DNA of 64,000 bases from the NCBI GenBank assembly GCA_950295325.1, contig OX485808.1, positions 6,388,501 through 6,452,500 of the forward strand, in the 5' to 3' direction. The stretch is from Polytrichum commune. Lineage: Eukaryota; Streptophyta; Polytrichopsida; Polytrichales; Polytrichaceae. Shown here one piece after another: positions 12,635 through 25,233 of this stretch (its first letter is position 1; every line of letters starts with the position of its first letter). The notes beneath the pieces are model-generated. The model was given only the letters and a program-made list of their open reading frames with translations, was not told where the DNA came from and searched no databases. Both the position numbers and the translations under genes were made by a program.

Positions 12635-12815
12635 TTCCGATCACGACCCCATCGGCAATCTATAGGGTCTTGTAATTCCAATCATGTTGGGACTCAATTT
12701 CGATCAGGCCACAACCAATAGTGCCATGACCCATGTCTTGGTTTTGAGTGCTAAAGTGAGGAGGAATGAGTGGCTTGAATTAATGGTTATGGTAAACTCT
12801 ATACATTGATAATAT
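12635..12815. repeat. Dispersed repeat R2, copy 3
   Basis: Carries GACCCCATCGGCAATCTATA and AAAGTGAGGAGGAATGAG in the same order as the copy at 63190-63420. It has diverged after about 12790. Confidence 0.7.
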
Positions 12816-13014
12816 GTTCCCTGAAGTGCCTGTGGATGTTGTGATGGCAAACCTAATGTCTCCAGGCATTGTTGTAGACCCTAATAAGGATTGCAAAGAT
12901 TAATCCCATTTGCCTTGGGTTCTTAATATGATATCGATTGGTTGTTAATACAAACTATAGTTCAGCAAAAACAGTGTGGCTTTGATTTTATGCAAATGCG
13001 CAATATTGAAGATG

Positions 13015-14902
13015 CATGTTGCGAGCCCAAATGAGGTGCCCACATGTGTGTTGGACCTTATCAAGTTGTTAGAATGGGATTTGGAAACTATAGTCGTTAT
13101 TTAAAGAAGATAAAAAGAGTGATATAACTAGTTTTGCTTTGGGTTAAGTTAGGGGGCTATATGGGAATTGCTTGGGTGTTAAGGTTAGACGTGTTAATGC
13201 GGGGATTAAGTAAGTAAGGGTGAACCTTAGAATCTACTGAAATGGGATTTAAGCTAGTAGTTGCATTAGGTGGCGGGTTTGGGCAGCAGGAGTAATTGTT
13301 TTAGGATCAAAGCTACCCTGATTAGAGAGGGAGAGGCCTCTGTCCAGGGGGATGAGGTTCGGTAACCCCGGAGAGCCAGGAGGCAGGAGGTCGAAAGTCG
13401 AGCAAAGGGGAGGAGAGGCTCTCTCTCCGAAGGGCACCGACACTGGAAGGCGGGCCGGAACAGGGGTGGGAGGACTGGCCATAGAGATCACTCAAAGGTG
13501 AAGGAGGGAGCCGCTACAGTGCGGGGGAATCTGGGAAGCGTCGATGAATCTACGGGTAAGAAGGGATTAAGGGGCTGCGGGGATTCACCTGCATTAAAAC
13601 AGATGGCGGGAGGAGACTTGAGGTGGGAGCTATGTTCGGGGAAAACCGACGGCTAGTTCATTATTAGCCGATGGATTTCCCCTCATGGCCGGTCCAAATT
13701 TCCAACCATCGGATGGCAATCCGACTGTAATTTCAATCCTCCGCCAATTAGCCGATGGACCAGAAAATGTCCCGGAAATGTAGCCGATTCTTCTTGCGAG
13801 TTACTAGATTTCAGTCGGAAGCATCCAGAGCACTATTTGTTTGGGGCATCTGATGATGCACTTGAGGAAGTACCCTAAACCTCAAACTTTTTGAAGTATG
13901 CAACCTTTCCATGACCAAATCCAATTGCTTCTATGAAGAATTGGGGGACCCTTGGCCTTCAAGCGGTGAAGGCATTGCTAGGTTCAATTCCTGCCAAGGA
14001 TATTAACTCTTCAAATATAAAGTTTTGAACATCATGCCTTTCTTTTCACTTATTCAAGATTTTGTACTAAGAAATGATTTCTAATAACTTTTCATACATT
14101 TTTTAAACAATTAGTGCCGATATGAATTCCATTTAATCGGATATTGGCCAATGAAAATATGAAAATATAGGCAATTGGCCGATTGATTTTACAAAAGACC
14201 GGCTCTTGCCGATGTAAATTGGAAAAAATCCGAGCCTTCGTAGCAACTACCGGCAATTAGCCACTAAGGCTTCAAAAACTTCCCGAACTCTGGGTGGGAG
14301 GAATCAATCACACCGGGAGCTATGGTGAAGGAGTCAGGGGAGAGGCTGCACCAAATCGGCAGGAAACGATCCCGCATTGCTCAAGGTCCTGAGGGAAGGA
14401 GCTGCGGCAGTTGGATGGGCTTGAATAGAGGAATGCCGGACACAAGGCTAGATCAGGGGTTGAGCAACCTCAGGATGGGGAACAGGGGAGACATTGAACT
14501 GAGTCGGGACAGGGTGAGGCCTTGGGAGGAAACCGAAAGCGCAGGTTAGCTCCCTTAAGGAGAGGTTGGTGATTAGAGTTAATACTCTGTTAGGGAGTTG
14601 GGAAATAGCATTAGTATCAAGTCAATTGCTGACTTGGGATTAGATTAGTTAAACCTTAGTTACTAAGGGAGGGATTAGTGATTTGACATGGGTGTAGCCG
14701 ATTGAAGGCACATGGTAGCAAGTATTTATTAATGCTTACACCGTGGGCCATTGGAATAAACATTGGGTGTTTTTAATACTTGCTTGAGACAACTTGGAGG
14801 CCACGCGCAATGCTTGAGTAAGGCAAGACTAAATTCATGTGAGCATGAGACTCCCACCTGGACTAGGACGCATAAGGGTGGGGGTTTAGGGCTGACACAT
14901 GT
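13015..14902 (+). mobile_element. Solo LTR-like insertion 2 (13020-14897) with 5-bp TSD
   Basis: Starts TGCGAGCCC and ends GGGCTGACA, flanked by perfect CATGT duplications (13015-13019 and 14898-14902). The termini match the insertions at 6945 and 56417. The 3' end shares GGACTAGGACGC and the AAGGGTGG box. It is longer than its relatives, partly because of an internal GC-rich insert with several GCCGAT motifs near 13640-14285. No retroviral-type ORF is present. Confidence 0.8.
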
Positions 14903-15798
14903 TATGTACCCTTTAAAAATGAATAAGGAGTTTTATATTCAATTGTGGACTCCAATCATACTAACTTTTCATATTTCTTGCATATTATCTTCTAAGGTCT
15001 AGTCATGTATCGAACCTTGTATTGTATCTAGAAGATGAAAAATAAAATTGGGACTGTTTAATATGATTGGAAATGCATTTTTATTTATTTATAGAATTTT
15101 GATTTATGTAGTATAAAAGTCAAGTTTGGGGGTCTAGCATGTAGGGTTTAGGGCTTAAAATGTACAATTGAATACCTTAGTACCTTAACCACATTGTCTA
15201 TTTATAGGAAATGTTTTTATTACTTATTATATATTAAGATTCGACAATCCCGGACTTAAAGGGGACACCATTTTCCCATATTAATTTTTGAGATTTTAAA
15301 AATAAAATATCCAAAAAAATGTTCTTTCTTTAAATAGTTTGATTAGTGCCGAAGTGGTAAAGGTACTATGGTAGTATCGTGCATACATGGATGGATAAGG
15401 GCCACTTTACATAGGAGACTGAGAGCCCGTGACCATTACACTTCAAGCACTGTCATTGGTGGACAAGGAGGAGCCGGTCCAAGTTTGCTTCACACAATGC
15501 TTGAAGGACCAACGGAGTATGTGAATGCAAGATGGATGTAAAGTCTACATGGATTCCTACATAATATCAAATTGATCAAGTTTCATGGTCATTTGGACTA
15601 CTTTCAAAAACCACCACTTGAAGATAGGCCTAATACAAAACCGGGAGAGCATGGCACTCTGAATACTCGCAACCGTTGATTTATTTTATTTTATCATGTG
15701 TGAGGACACGCATGAATAGAAATTCATTGAAATAGCATCTAGTTGAGGGCATGGTCGCATATGACTTCACACTACACTTGAGGGTCCATGTCCACACT
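14903..15798. other. No gene seen
   Basis: AT-rich intergenic sequence. A short stretch near 15360-15450 resembles 18730-18790, suggesting old dispersed repeats. No ORF is worth calling. Confidence 0.5.
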
Positions 15799-16520
15799 AA
15801 GGTAGAGGGTGCTAAAACCAACACCCCATCCAAAACCAACACCTATAAACGCCTCCCAATTGCCAACACTCTACAACCTTGAACCGTACCCGGCGGTGTA
15901 GGAGTGTTTGGGCCCACGGAGTGACGGTTTTAGGTGCCATTAGTGGTGCCACCTCATAGCGGCCTCCATGACCTTCATGTAGGGTATGTAACGGGCTCCA
16001 CTCTATCTCGGGTTGGTTCAAGGTCGGATTAGGGTGGCTTGTCAATCCTTATTCTAGTCATTCTATTCACAACGCCAAGGAGGTAGGCCCACAAAGCATA
16101 AAAGGATCATTTCCCGGGATGCAAGGGGGTCGGTTCTTGGGATGCAAGGTGATGGTTTTGCAAGCGAACCGGGAGGGATCATGGAGGTAGCCGTGTGGCT
16201 TTGCATACCATTACTACTTGGGCTTTGATGTAGTTTGGGTCTAGTACCCAACTATGTTGTGTTGGTTCTAGGCAATGAAGGTGGAGGTCCTCATCATATG
16301 CGAGGTTGCCATACACGGGGCATATGGATTGGTATAAGGAAGCTAGTAGTTTTGACTTTGAATATTCATCAAATATTCAATTGAGACTAAAAATATTTTT
16401 CTTTCTTGATACCTATGTTTAGCCCAAAGGCTAATATGAATATATATTTTATATATCAACCACATAGCCATATGTATGTGCAATAGCTTAAAGTGTTGGT
16501 TTAAGCACCCTCTACCTTAC
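15799..16520. mobile_element. TIR element of about 0.7 kb, superfamily unknown
   Basis: The ends are inverted repeats: left TAAGGTAGAGGGTGCT then (A)AAACCAACAC, and the right end is its complement finishing CCCTCTACCTTA. About 25 of 27 positions match. No convincing target duplication was found, so the superfamily stays open. The interior has no transposase. Confidence 0.6.
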
Positions 16521-17429
16521 ATGATTTCAGGGGGTGTCTTGGAACAACCTTTGAACACTCTTTTGGGCTCTCATAATTTCATGGTCATGACTCTCGGTTC
16601 GTGTGTGAAATGGCCCTGAGTATAACCTTCCAATCATAAATGTTGATTCCATCTTTTAATTGAATTTGGAAATTGTCTTAAATTTGTAAAGAAATAATTT
16701 ATCAAAGGCATTATTCTTGTCTCATTGTACGGAATGTTATAAAACTCTATCATTTCATGTCTAAAATAATATCATTGGGTATATCCAATTTTCGTCTAGC
16801 AGAAGTCCATACATTGAAAAATACATGTTTAATTTCTTTTTCTAGGAAATAGGTGTGGATAACTATTTTATTTTGTGCTATTTTTGTCCTTGAACTTATA
16901 CTCAAAGTGTTCATTGGAAGTTTCCATGAAGACTTAGGAAAGACCTGAGGTCTTGAGCATATATTACTTCCACCTTGACTAGAGAAAAGAAAAGAAAAAT
17001 CATTGGTGTTCATACACCAACATGGATGAGAGCTCGTTATCCAATAAACTAATTATGGGTTTAGCAATGATGTAGTATAGTCATTTGGAAGGTGGGCTCT
17101 ATAAGACAACCCTGACCAAATAATCAATGTGGCCTACAATACATTAATTATTTCCACACTTTTAGGACAATTTAGTGCACCTATTTTTCCAACTTAGAGT
17201 TTACTATACACTCCAAGACAAATGACTTTTGGATTTGGTAATTGTAAATGGCTATCGTGATAATCATGTTCTCCAACTTCTACCAATCATATGTACGCAA
17301 CAAAACTTGTGTTGCTATACCAAATCTAAGATGAAACATCAACAAAAATTGGATTGAAGATCAAGCGTCCCATGTTTTAGTTATGGTTATTGGAAGTGCA
17401 TGTTTATTGATTCCTTAATTGCATGTCTT
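16521..17429. other. No gene seen
   Basis: Intergenic, AT-rich. Short ORFs are unsupported. Confidence 0.5.
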
Positions 17430-17569
17430 CCCAATTGTGTTCAATATTGATGTGTGGATATATGGAGTAGTTGATGAATTCGATGATATGTGCCTTCATA
17501 ATATTTGTTCTTCCTCACCTAACCATAAACCAATCAAATATAGGTGTTCGATTAAGAAAAGTAACCAAA
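17430..17569 (+). repeat. Inverted repeat arm A flanking the selenium-binding pseudogene
   Basis: The core 17502-17569 matches the reverse complement of 20070-20142 at roughly 80 percent, sharing TATTTGTTCTT, CACCTAACCA, TCAAATATAGGT and AAGTAACC in order. Weaker similarity may extend outward to CCCAATT(G/A)TGTT at 17430. The two arms enclose the pseudogene. Confidence 0.6.
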
Positions 17570-18153
17570 TAACACCAGGACAGCTTAAACAGTGTAGTAA
17601 TTCCGAAGCTGTCTATGGTCACATGGACAACATCACAGTCATCACAACAATCAATAGAAGGTCAATCCAGCTCAGTTCAACATAGCTTCAACACACACGA
17701 GATTTTGATTTAGTGACTTTGGTGCTTGAAAGTGGCGGTATATCTACTGCACCAACAATTTAGTATACACATATCCAGTATTCTACCAGTCACTTTATTC
17801 ATGTGACCTTATTTTTCACCAACAAACCCAACTCTCTATTCACATGCACTCATCACTACAATTCCGGCCGACGCACTGCAATTCATTCAACAACACTGGT
17901 CAAGTCTTCGACTTAGTCCTACCACATGGAGAAAAACAAGGTAAGGCAAGGTAAGGAAAGGAAAGCTCGAGCTTCTAAAGCCAGATATCTGAAGTGCAGT
18001 CACCGCCGGGATAACGCATCTCGTGTGCGAGGGCAGGCCCTTCAGGTTCTTTGCCAAAATCAACAAAGAAATCGGGGTTGAGAGACAACCCGCCTTTTAC
18101 ATTATCGACGTCGATCTGAATCATGTGCGAGCCTTTCTCGACCATGGAAGGGT

Positions 18154-18580
18154 AAAATTGCCTCGGGGAGTGCACTTGAAGTTAAGACTAGGACTCACGT
18201 GAGTGCGTACTTTTGACCCCCCCTATGTATGTACTAAAAAATCATCTAAAAATTGTAAAAGAAATATGAAGTTGTTAAACACAATCTAAAGTTCTTGTTG
18301 TATAAATTTCAAAAAATAATCAATTACAAATATTTTTAAATTGATTTTTGAAGCAAAAAACAGTGCATTTTAGTTCAAACTCCTATCATTTTTTAAAAAA
18401 ATTAAAACTTTTTGTTCTAAAATTTATACCAAGTGATAGATATATACGTAATGATTTGGCACTTAAAAAATCTTAATTTAAAAACTATTTTAAGGCCAAG
18501 TATTGTAGGGGGTATGCCATTAAAACGCACTCACGTGTATTCCTAATCTTAACTTTAAGTGCACTCCCCGGGAAAATTGC
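18154..18580. mobile_element. MITE (18162-18572), 8-bp TSD, inserted in an exon
   Basis: Inverted ends are C(T/C)CGGGGAGTGCACTT, and the similarity continues for about 45 bp through AGTTAAGA(C/T)TAGGA and the CACGTGAGTGCG box. It is flanked by AAAATTGC at 18154-18161 and 18573-18580. The duplication falls in the Gln-Phe codons of the conserved QFYP motif of the selenium-binding gene, and removing element plus one TSD restores it. An 8-bp duplication fits the hAT superfamily. No transposase is present. Confidence 0.85.
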
Positions 18581-19527
18581 TGGTCCCATGCATTGAAGAG
18601 GGAGTTGGAAGTGTAGAGGCGCTTCCCATCTAGACTCAATTGGATCATCTGTGGTCCGCCTCTCAACTTTGTGCCCTACACAGAAAGGAATAGAACATAA
18701 CTTAGTTCATGCTAAGCTTGAGATTAGAAAATATCCACGTATAATGGGCACTTTATGCTAGAGCTTGAGGGCCCATGACCATTGGCATCTGAATCCCTCA
18801 TAATGAATTTCGAGCCCTCATAATTTTGTGGTCAATGCCCTTGGTCAGTGTAAAGTGGCTGTAAGATTTTGATTGCAAATAATCACAAACACTCCAAGGT
18901 TTAATATAATGAATGCTTGTCCTAAGGCTCAATACTAACTTATGAGCAACACAAATTGAAAGATGTAGAACAATCCAATCACATGTAGAAACAGTGGCTC
19001 TAAAAACTAGATATTGCATAGAAAGTGTACATTGTATTCCTTCATACTCTTGACAACCGCAAATCCTCAATGGACGAATAAAGCTAATTTGAGAAGGGTT
19101 ACATTTCTAAGAATGACGAAACATGAAGTTAACAACAGGTTTAAATCTCTTTATCTGTCAAGCGTTAGTGCAAAAATACAATAAATATGTTTTAGGTCGA
19201 TAGCAGCCGAGTAATTTAGTTCCTAACACTCAGTTATAAGAGAGTCAGCCATGACAATTCTAATCCGTACACTTTTCAATATAATGAACAAGTGTTGAAC
19301 CATTACATAGCACACAGTAGGCCACATGTAATGTATTTACCTGGACATGAGAAACTGTGGATTGCCATTTTTCACCCGAGTCTTTCTCCACATAGACTTC
19401 ACCCCCTTCACGAACCAAACCGCCAACCCAAACCTGGCCAGTGAGGACTGGCTTTGCAGGGTCCTCAATATTGTACTGCCGTATATCACCGTGGAGCCAG
19501 TTGGAGAAGTACAAAATATCTATCATC

Positions 19528-19860
19528 TACACTAGATATGATATTTAGTGTTTGATTATATTTAGTGTTGTTACCACCCTATCCTGCTCAACACTAATTT
19601 TCAATTCCTTGATAATTAGTGTTAGACATAAATGCGCCACCACTTTCCCTACTGCCACCTCCCTTCTCCTTTTATCATTGTTAAATTTTTGTCATATCCT
19701 TACTTACACTAAATTTGTGCATGTAACTTCCACATATTACCATAGTTGATATTTAGTGTTTGAGTTTCCATTTATTGTTATTTACTTTCATCGGGTTAGT
19801 GATATTTAGTGTATGCGTTCGTATTTAGTGTATCAAACACTAAATATCATATTCAGTGTA
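19528..19860. mobile_element. TA-target MITE, subfamily A (19530-19858)
   Basis: The TIR is CACT(A/G)(G/A)ATATGATATTTAG, continuing TGTTTGA, with TA on both sides. Excising it with one TA gives the codons for Ile-Ser-Leu-Asp-Asp-Arg of the interrupted gene, which confirms both the borders and the TA target. A TA duplication fits the Tc1/mariner superfamily. A truncated relative is at 44301-44397. Confidence 0.85.
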
Positions 19861-20061
19861 GTGAGATGAGGAAATCGGTTATGAGTCCGGGCATTTCAGG
19901 CAAGGTCCAATTCTGCACCTTCAGTGCAGGCACTGTGATGGCCACCTGGTCATGTGAGCACGTAGCTTGATTTAGTTATTGAAGAGCAAGAATTCCAACT
20001 CAACTTTGAATTTAGGAGCGCATTTATTTACCTTTAGCGCCTCAGATCCACGGAAGGTTAG

Positions 20062-20230
20062 TGGGCCTAATTCGGTTACTTATCTTGATCGAATACCTAT
20101 ATTTGAGTTGTGTGTGGTTAGGTGTGGGTCTAAGAACAAATACATGTGTAAGACATGTATTTAAAGAGATTGGACTACATGGACAAAATTTGTCCACTAT
20201 TCTAGGCACAGGAGTCAACATAATTGGGGG
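20062..20230 (-). repeat. Inverted repeat arm B flanking the selenium-binding pseudogene
   Basis: Reverse-complement partner of 17430-17569. The core is 20070-20142. Its outer limit near 20228 is set only by a short CCCAATTATGTT match. Confidence 0.55.
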
Positions 20231-23200
20231 CACCTATATGTTCCTTTCAGAAAGAGAATTTACACTTTGATAATGAAGACATCCATGAGCTGAAAATTAT
20301 AATGAAGTTGGCTATCACCTCGATTTGGATTTGATAAGCATTTGGTACTAATCGCAGTCTCCAAGGAGAAATGGATGCAGAGCTAAAAGTGTCCTTTTTG
20401 GACCCACTTACCTTACACCTCACATGTACGATCAATTTTACTCTAATTACATAACCTTCCAACAAATGTGATGGAGGGCAATAGGTTTTGGCATTGAGAT
20501 TCATGAGAGTGCAATAGGGGCCCAACATCCCTTGAGATCCTAGGCGAGATCTCACAAGTGATTTCATCCATCATTCAATTTTTCACAAAAATCAAGAGTC
20601 ATTCATTCATTCATTCTCCTTAATTGAAGTGCAAGGTATGTGCTTTTTCATATCTAGCCCCGTGGTGCTAATTTCTGTTTTGGTTAAGCCAAAATAGGAT
20701 CCAAATGTGAACATGACTTCAAATGAACTAGAAAAGTCCAACTAAGTAAGTATGAATAGGCTATTGTCTCGAGATTCTAGAAAGTAGAGATAAGAAAGAC
20801 CATAGCCCGATAGGAATGGATATGAACTTTTGTTATCTACACATGCGTTTTAGAAAGTATTTAAGGCTAGGAATTCAAGAAGAGGGGGAGCCCAAAACTT
20901 ACCCTTTTGTAATATCGGAACTCTGCCAAATTTTCAATTGGAATTGAAATATAAAATACAAGTGCATTTTGAAGTATTTGTGTGTGATACCTATTTGTCC
21001 AATCAATTTCATGGTGCTCTATGTAATTAAATTGAATTCAAGGTGCTTGTATTAGATTGCAAGTATTTTATCTTCTCATTGGGATTTTGGTTCAATCTAT
21101 GATGAAGGGGTGATTCCTTTGTTAGAAGTACGCAATTACCTCACTAGTGGTTATTAAGAGTTCGGTTTATTGAGTTCTCATTATATGTCTATGGCTAGAA
21201 AATATGAAAGATCGGTAAACTCAAAAATCAAGCCGGAGTGATAAGGCGGAACTTGTAATCAAGTGTGTCAACAGGGAGTGAGTCATTGACGATTGACTAT
21301 AACATTATTTATATGAATTCTTGCTAAAGCCATAGTCTCTCTATTGGTGAATTAATAGGGAAATTGGTATATGTCCAAAACATAGTTTGTGATAAGGGAG
21401 ACTGAGTGACTTGTTTTTTGTGAAGGAAGCTAGAGGGATTGTGATGTTCTCATGAAATTAATATTAAGGAAGAGGGGTGAGTCTTCTATCCAAAACAAAC
21501 GACTGTCAGAAGGCGAATATACGATTGGCATAAAATAAGGATGTGATTTCCAATGCAAATTTTGTCTCATACATATTTTCCAAGTTGAGTGCTAATTTGA
21601 AATTTAATTTGGAATAGCTCCATAGAAAACTACAGTGTCAACCCTTGAGAGAAGAGCATAACAAATTGATTGCAAGTCACAGTCTTGTCCCCGAAGGATA
21701 GTAGCAACATAATCAAAGTATTTGTGCCAATTAATTTGTTGGTCTCGCTTCAAGAAAGCTCGCCTAGGCCATAGTTTGATTCATAGTCTCAAAGAAACTA
21801 AGATTGAACGATGCATTCAGATATAGAATTGTAAAGTTGGATGTTGTTGATCAATCACTTAGAAGATTGATATTTAACAGAAATTGAAATGCACTTATTG
21901 AATTGAGGAACTATATGTGCTCGTTGTAATATGCGGTGATAACTTCTTGTCTAACGGAAGAGAGACAAAGAATAAGGACATCTAGAAGATGAAGAGGCTA
22001 TCAATTCAACATTTTTCAAACCTCCCAAGACCATTGACTACAAAGAGGCCAAGACGATGAACAATCTTGGTAGTTGGAACTTTAGTAAGTATTGCGTGCT
22101 TATGTAATATATTAAAGTGATCTCACTCTCAAATGCTAGAGTGGTAGCCTTGAAAGCAATTAATACATGGTAATTGAACACTTAGCCAATAGTCTTGAGT
22201 TATAGGAAATGGAGTGAATATTTAAATGAATAATGGACAAGAGAGTTAGAGCGTATATCAAACCTAAAATTAACTATGATAAACTAATGAACCATGCCAT
22301 GATTTATTAACCTGCATATGTGGTTTGTCATATGGTTACAATTCATGGATATCATCATAACTCTTGCCAAGACCAAGTAAAAGACAATTGCTGGACAATG
22401 TAACTATTAAGATCATGTTTAATCAATGAAGACTGAAACTCATGTAAGGAGAACTGCATTACAATTTCAAGTTGCATTAAAAGGGATTAATTAATACGAG
22501 ATTATTGACTAGTCCAACAAGCCCCTTGGCTTTGGTAACGAGACTCAAATGCAAGACTATTGCAAATAATCGTGCCTATGCTTGTGCACCGTACTTGGTT
22601 GAATTAAAAAGAAATCACTGCCATAATATTGCCTTGGGAAATAATGTAAGTTGATAGACAACCACAATCGCATGTATTGCTGTGAGAGTTTGTAAGACTT
22701 TACCCCATGAATCATCATTCAATTGCCGGTTCAAAACCATTTTTTTTCTTCGAAATAATCATAATTGTCTTAATAAAACTACTCTGAGACACCCAGATGA
22801 TAGAATAATCATCTTTTAAGTCTTTCATGTGTGTTTCCCCGGTTTTTTTTTTTTTTTTTTTTTTCTCCTTTTTCATTTAAAAAAATCCAAAATCCTAACT
22901 ACAAGCCCCTTATGTTCATGCTATTTTATATGTATAAGTTCAATAATTTATGATGTTATGTCAAATGCTACACTATATATAATGATTGCACACCTAGAGC
23001 AACATGAATTATATGTAACCATTTTATAAATATTACTCGCAAATAATATATGAAACCCTCTATTTTATCGCACGGAGATACCATGTTTTATGCTAGTGCC
23101 TCCTCCCAGACTCCATCCATGTTGACCAAAAACTAACCAAAACTTTTCAAGCGTAATGGCTAATGACAAATATTTTTCCAATTGTGTTGGCTATTAGTTG

Positions 23201-23460
23201 TTACTAAATTTTTTTAATGCTATTGGATAATGGCTGATATAATTTCACATATATTGGCAATTCGCCAATACTCCCCAATTTTATCAGCTAACAGCCACTA
23301 CATTTGCATTTGTATCGGCTCTTGGCCGATACAATACCACATTTTACTAACGGCAGATAAAATTGCACTTTGTAACCATTGATTCTTTTTCAAGTCTTAT
23401 TGACTACCAGATAGTACGCATACTTTTGCTACAAGACATTATATACTAGATGATTTGCCT
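20231..23460. other. No gene recognised
   Basis: About 3.2 kb without a supportable ORF. Short ORFs (for example 20247-20567 on the minus strand) do not resemble known proteins. A run of about 20 T lies at 22843-22863. GCCGAT-type motifs near 23320 resemble those inside solo LTR 2. Confidence 0.5.
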
Positions 23461-23639
23461 CATAACATTATTAAGCAGTCTAGGTTTGTTCATGTGGGCT
23501 CTGAGAATATAACCATGGGATGCCCCAACCTAGTGAAGGGAGATTCATGTTAAGTATACATTTGCACTAGGTTGGGACATCCCATGATTATATTCTCAAG
23601 ACCCACGTGAACGAACGCACACTACTTATTAATGTTATG
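23461..23639. mobile_element. Foldback element, 75-bp arms with 29-bp loop
   Basis: Arms 23461-23535 and 23565-23639 are inverted copies, strongest in the inner 52 bp: GAGAATATAA(C/T)CATGGGATG then (C/T)CCCAACCTAGTG. The loop is 23536-23564. No TSD could be fixed. The structure fits a MITE, and a transcript would fold into a long hairpin of the kind that can feed small-RNA processing. Confidence 0.8.
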
Positions 23640-24442
23640 CTAGTCTCCATGTTCTACATATTTGTAAATACTTAGGTAAATATATTTAGGGTTTTCCATA
23701 TTGTGGTATTGGTGTTTGATTTTTTTATATATATAATTCTATGTACCATGCAAGACCCTTCCTATGTAAATAAAGTTACCCTAGTATTGTCACTATGATA
23801 CTAGAATGGTATCAACCCAAATAATGACTCATGTTGAAAAGATTCTTTTATCATCCTATGCCAATATTTGACTACTGTAACAATCTGATGTTGGTAAGGC
23901 AAGTTCTTTGAAACCATAATGAATTTGCAAATCTCACTTTTTAATTGTTACCTTCCTTTTTCTTTATGAAATATATCATGTAAATCTGGGATGGGACGTA
24001 AATCCTTTGCCGTTTTCTGTCCCATCCAAATTAAATGCGACGGGCGGGATGTGGATGGAAAAACCTGTAAGAAAATTGTTCATCAACTTGTCCACCTAAA
24101 AAATCAGGTTGAAGGTCATAGGTGACTGCTTGGCGTGGAATTTCAGGTCATCCACTCACCTTGATTGTTTTTTTTTTTGGTTTGGAGGTTGAGTGGCTGA
24201 GCTAACATGGAATGAAAATTCAAGTCAACTTGACAATTGATTGGTTGGTTAACAAAGCTTTTTTTGAAGCTAACGGAATGGTCTATTAAGATGGACTATT
24301 TCAATTGGCAAAAAATACCCCAACGATGGGCATGATAACGACAAGATTTTTGTGGAAGGATTGGCACATGTCAGTGATAAGACTCAATCTACAAGACCTG
24401 AACTTTTGTGTAGTACACTTAATTCATTGTTATCGTGATACT
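23640..24442. other. No gene seen
   Basis: Intergenic sequence with no supported feature. Confidence 0.5.
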
Positions 24443-24580
24443 TAACATCATTCATATCCATAACAATGTTTTGTGGGATTGACAATATTCCATGGAATAT
24501 TCCCACATTCAATTTGATGAAAATATTCCGTGAAATACTCTCGGTCTCACAAAACATTGTTATGGATCTGAATAATGTTA
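24443..24580. mobile_element. Short MITE, family C, copy 1
   Basis: The inverted ends TAACAT(C/T)ATTCA then (T/G)ATCCATAACAATG match at about 23 of 26 positions. The centre carries GGAATATTCC-type palindromes. Related copies are at 62375-62519 and, partially, at 39168-39234. Confidence 0.7.
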
Positions 24581-25233
24581 TATAGAGGTCTATTAGTCAA
24601 ATAGCATTACCATATCCTCAGTGATCTTTATATTGGGAAGAGGCTTGCTGAACAACCTGTCACTGGCCAATTAGAAACCGTTTAGAAAAGGGACTAGTAT
24701 AAGATCAAAACAATGTCGTCAAGTCAAAGCCAATGTCTTATTGCGACTTGATGTGTTTGCCTTACTTTAGGACATCAAAATTGCTCTTGGATTTGATGTA
24801 TCAATGGAATGTGATATGATATACAGTGGATTCAATCACAACTCTAACTGGCTTATGTCTGCAGTGCAGGAAGAATGAATGTGAATATTTGCAAACTGTC
24901 ACACAGTTTGAATACAATGTGCGTTGGAAGTTGCAGCTGAAGGGTGATTGTTCAACTTCAAAGCTTAGTTGGAAGGCAAACATGGAAAATTTTCATTGAG
25001 TTAGTTCAACCCATAAGATGTATGATCAGACTTTTCCATGGGAAGACGCGCAACAGATTTGCCAAAAATATCATCATGCTTCCTTTGTGACGTAGAGGGA
25101 ACAATGCAACACGACACGTCTTTAAAATCTACAGTTTCTTCCTTCAGGAGTTCCTCTTACTCCACCTGCCACCACTACTCGCGCTTAGATACACACAAGC
25201 CTACGTAAGAAGAAGCCCACCACCTCGGTCTCA
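24581..25233. other. No gene seen
   Basis: Downstream of the large minus-strand gene. Nothing recognised. Confidence 0.5.

Larger units (their letters stand above)
17975..19955 (-). pseudogene. Selenium-binding protein (methanethiol oxidase family), truncated and MITE-disrupted
   Basis: Two exons encode the C-terminal third of a plant SBP1-type protein. These are cytosolic metal-dependent proteins; the human homologue oxidises methanethiol. The 5' exon (19955-19341) reads PEMPGLITDF and ISLDDRY, then NWLHGDIRQYNI and VLTGQVWVGG. The intron is 19340-18676 (CAG|GTAAAT to GTAG), phase 0. The 3' exon (18675-17975) reads [20 protein letters not shown] and [18 protein letters not shown], then stop. 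MITEs lie in both exons (19530-19858, 18162-18572). One extra T after the DDRY codons shifts the frame. No N-terminal two thirds was found upstream, where a stop lies in frame. The retained intron means a genomic fragment, not a retrocopy. Confidence 0.9.

Noticed and set aside
13960..14000. Pol III B box (GGTTCAATTCC) as a tRNA or SINE
   Set aside because: No A box at the right distance. Lies inside solo LTR 2.
13632..14290. Separate TIR element inside solo LTR 2 (GTTCGGG...CCCGAAC)
   Set aside because: Only about 9 bp of terminal inversion and no consistent target duplication. A GGGAGCTATG repeat lies off the border.
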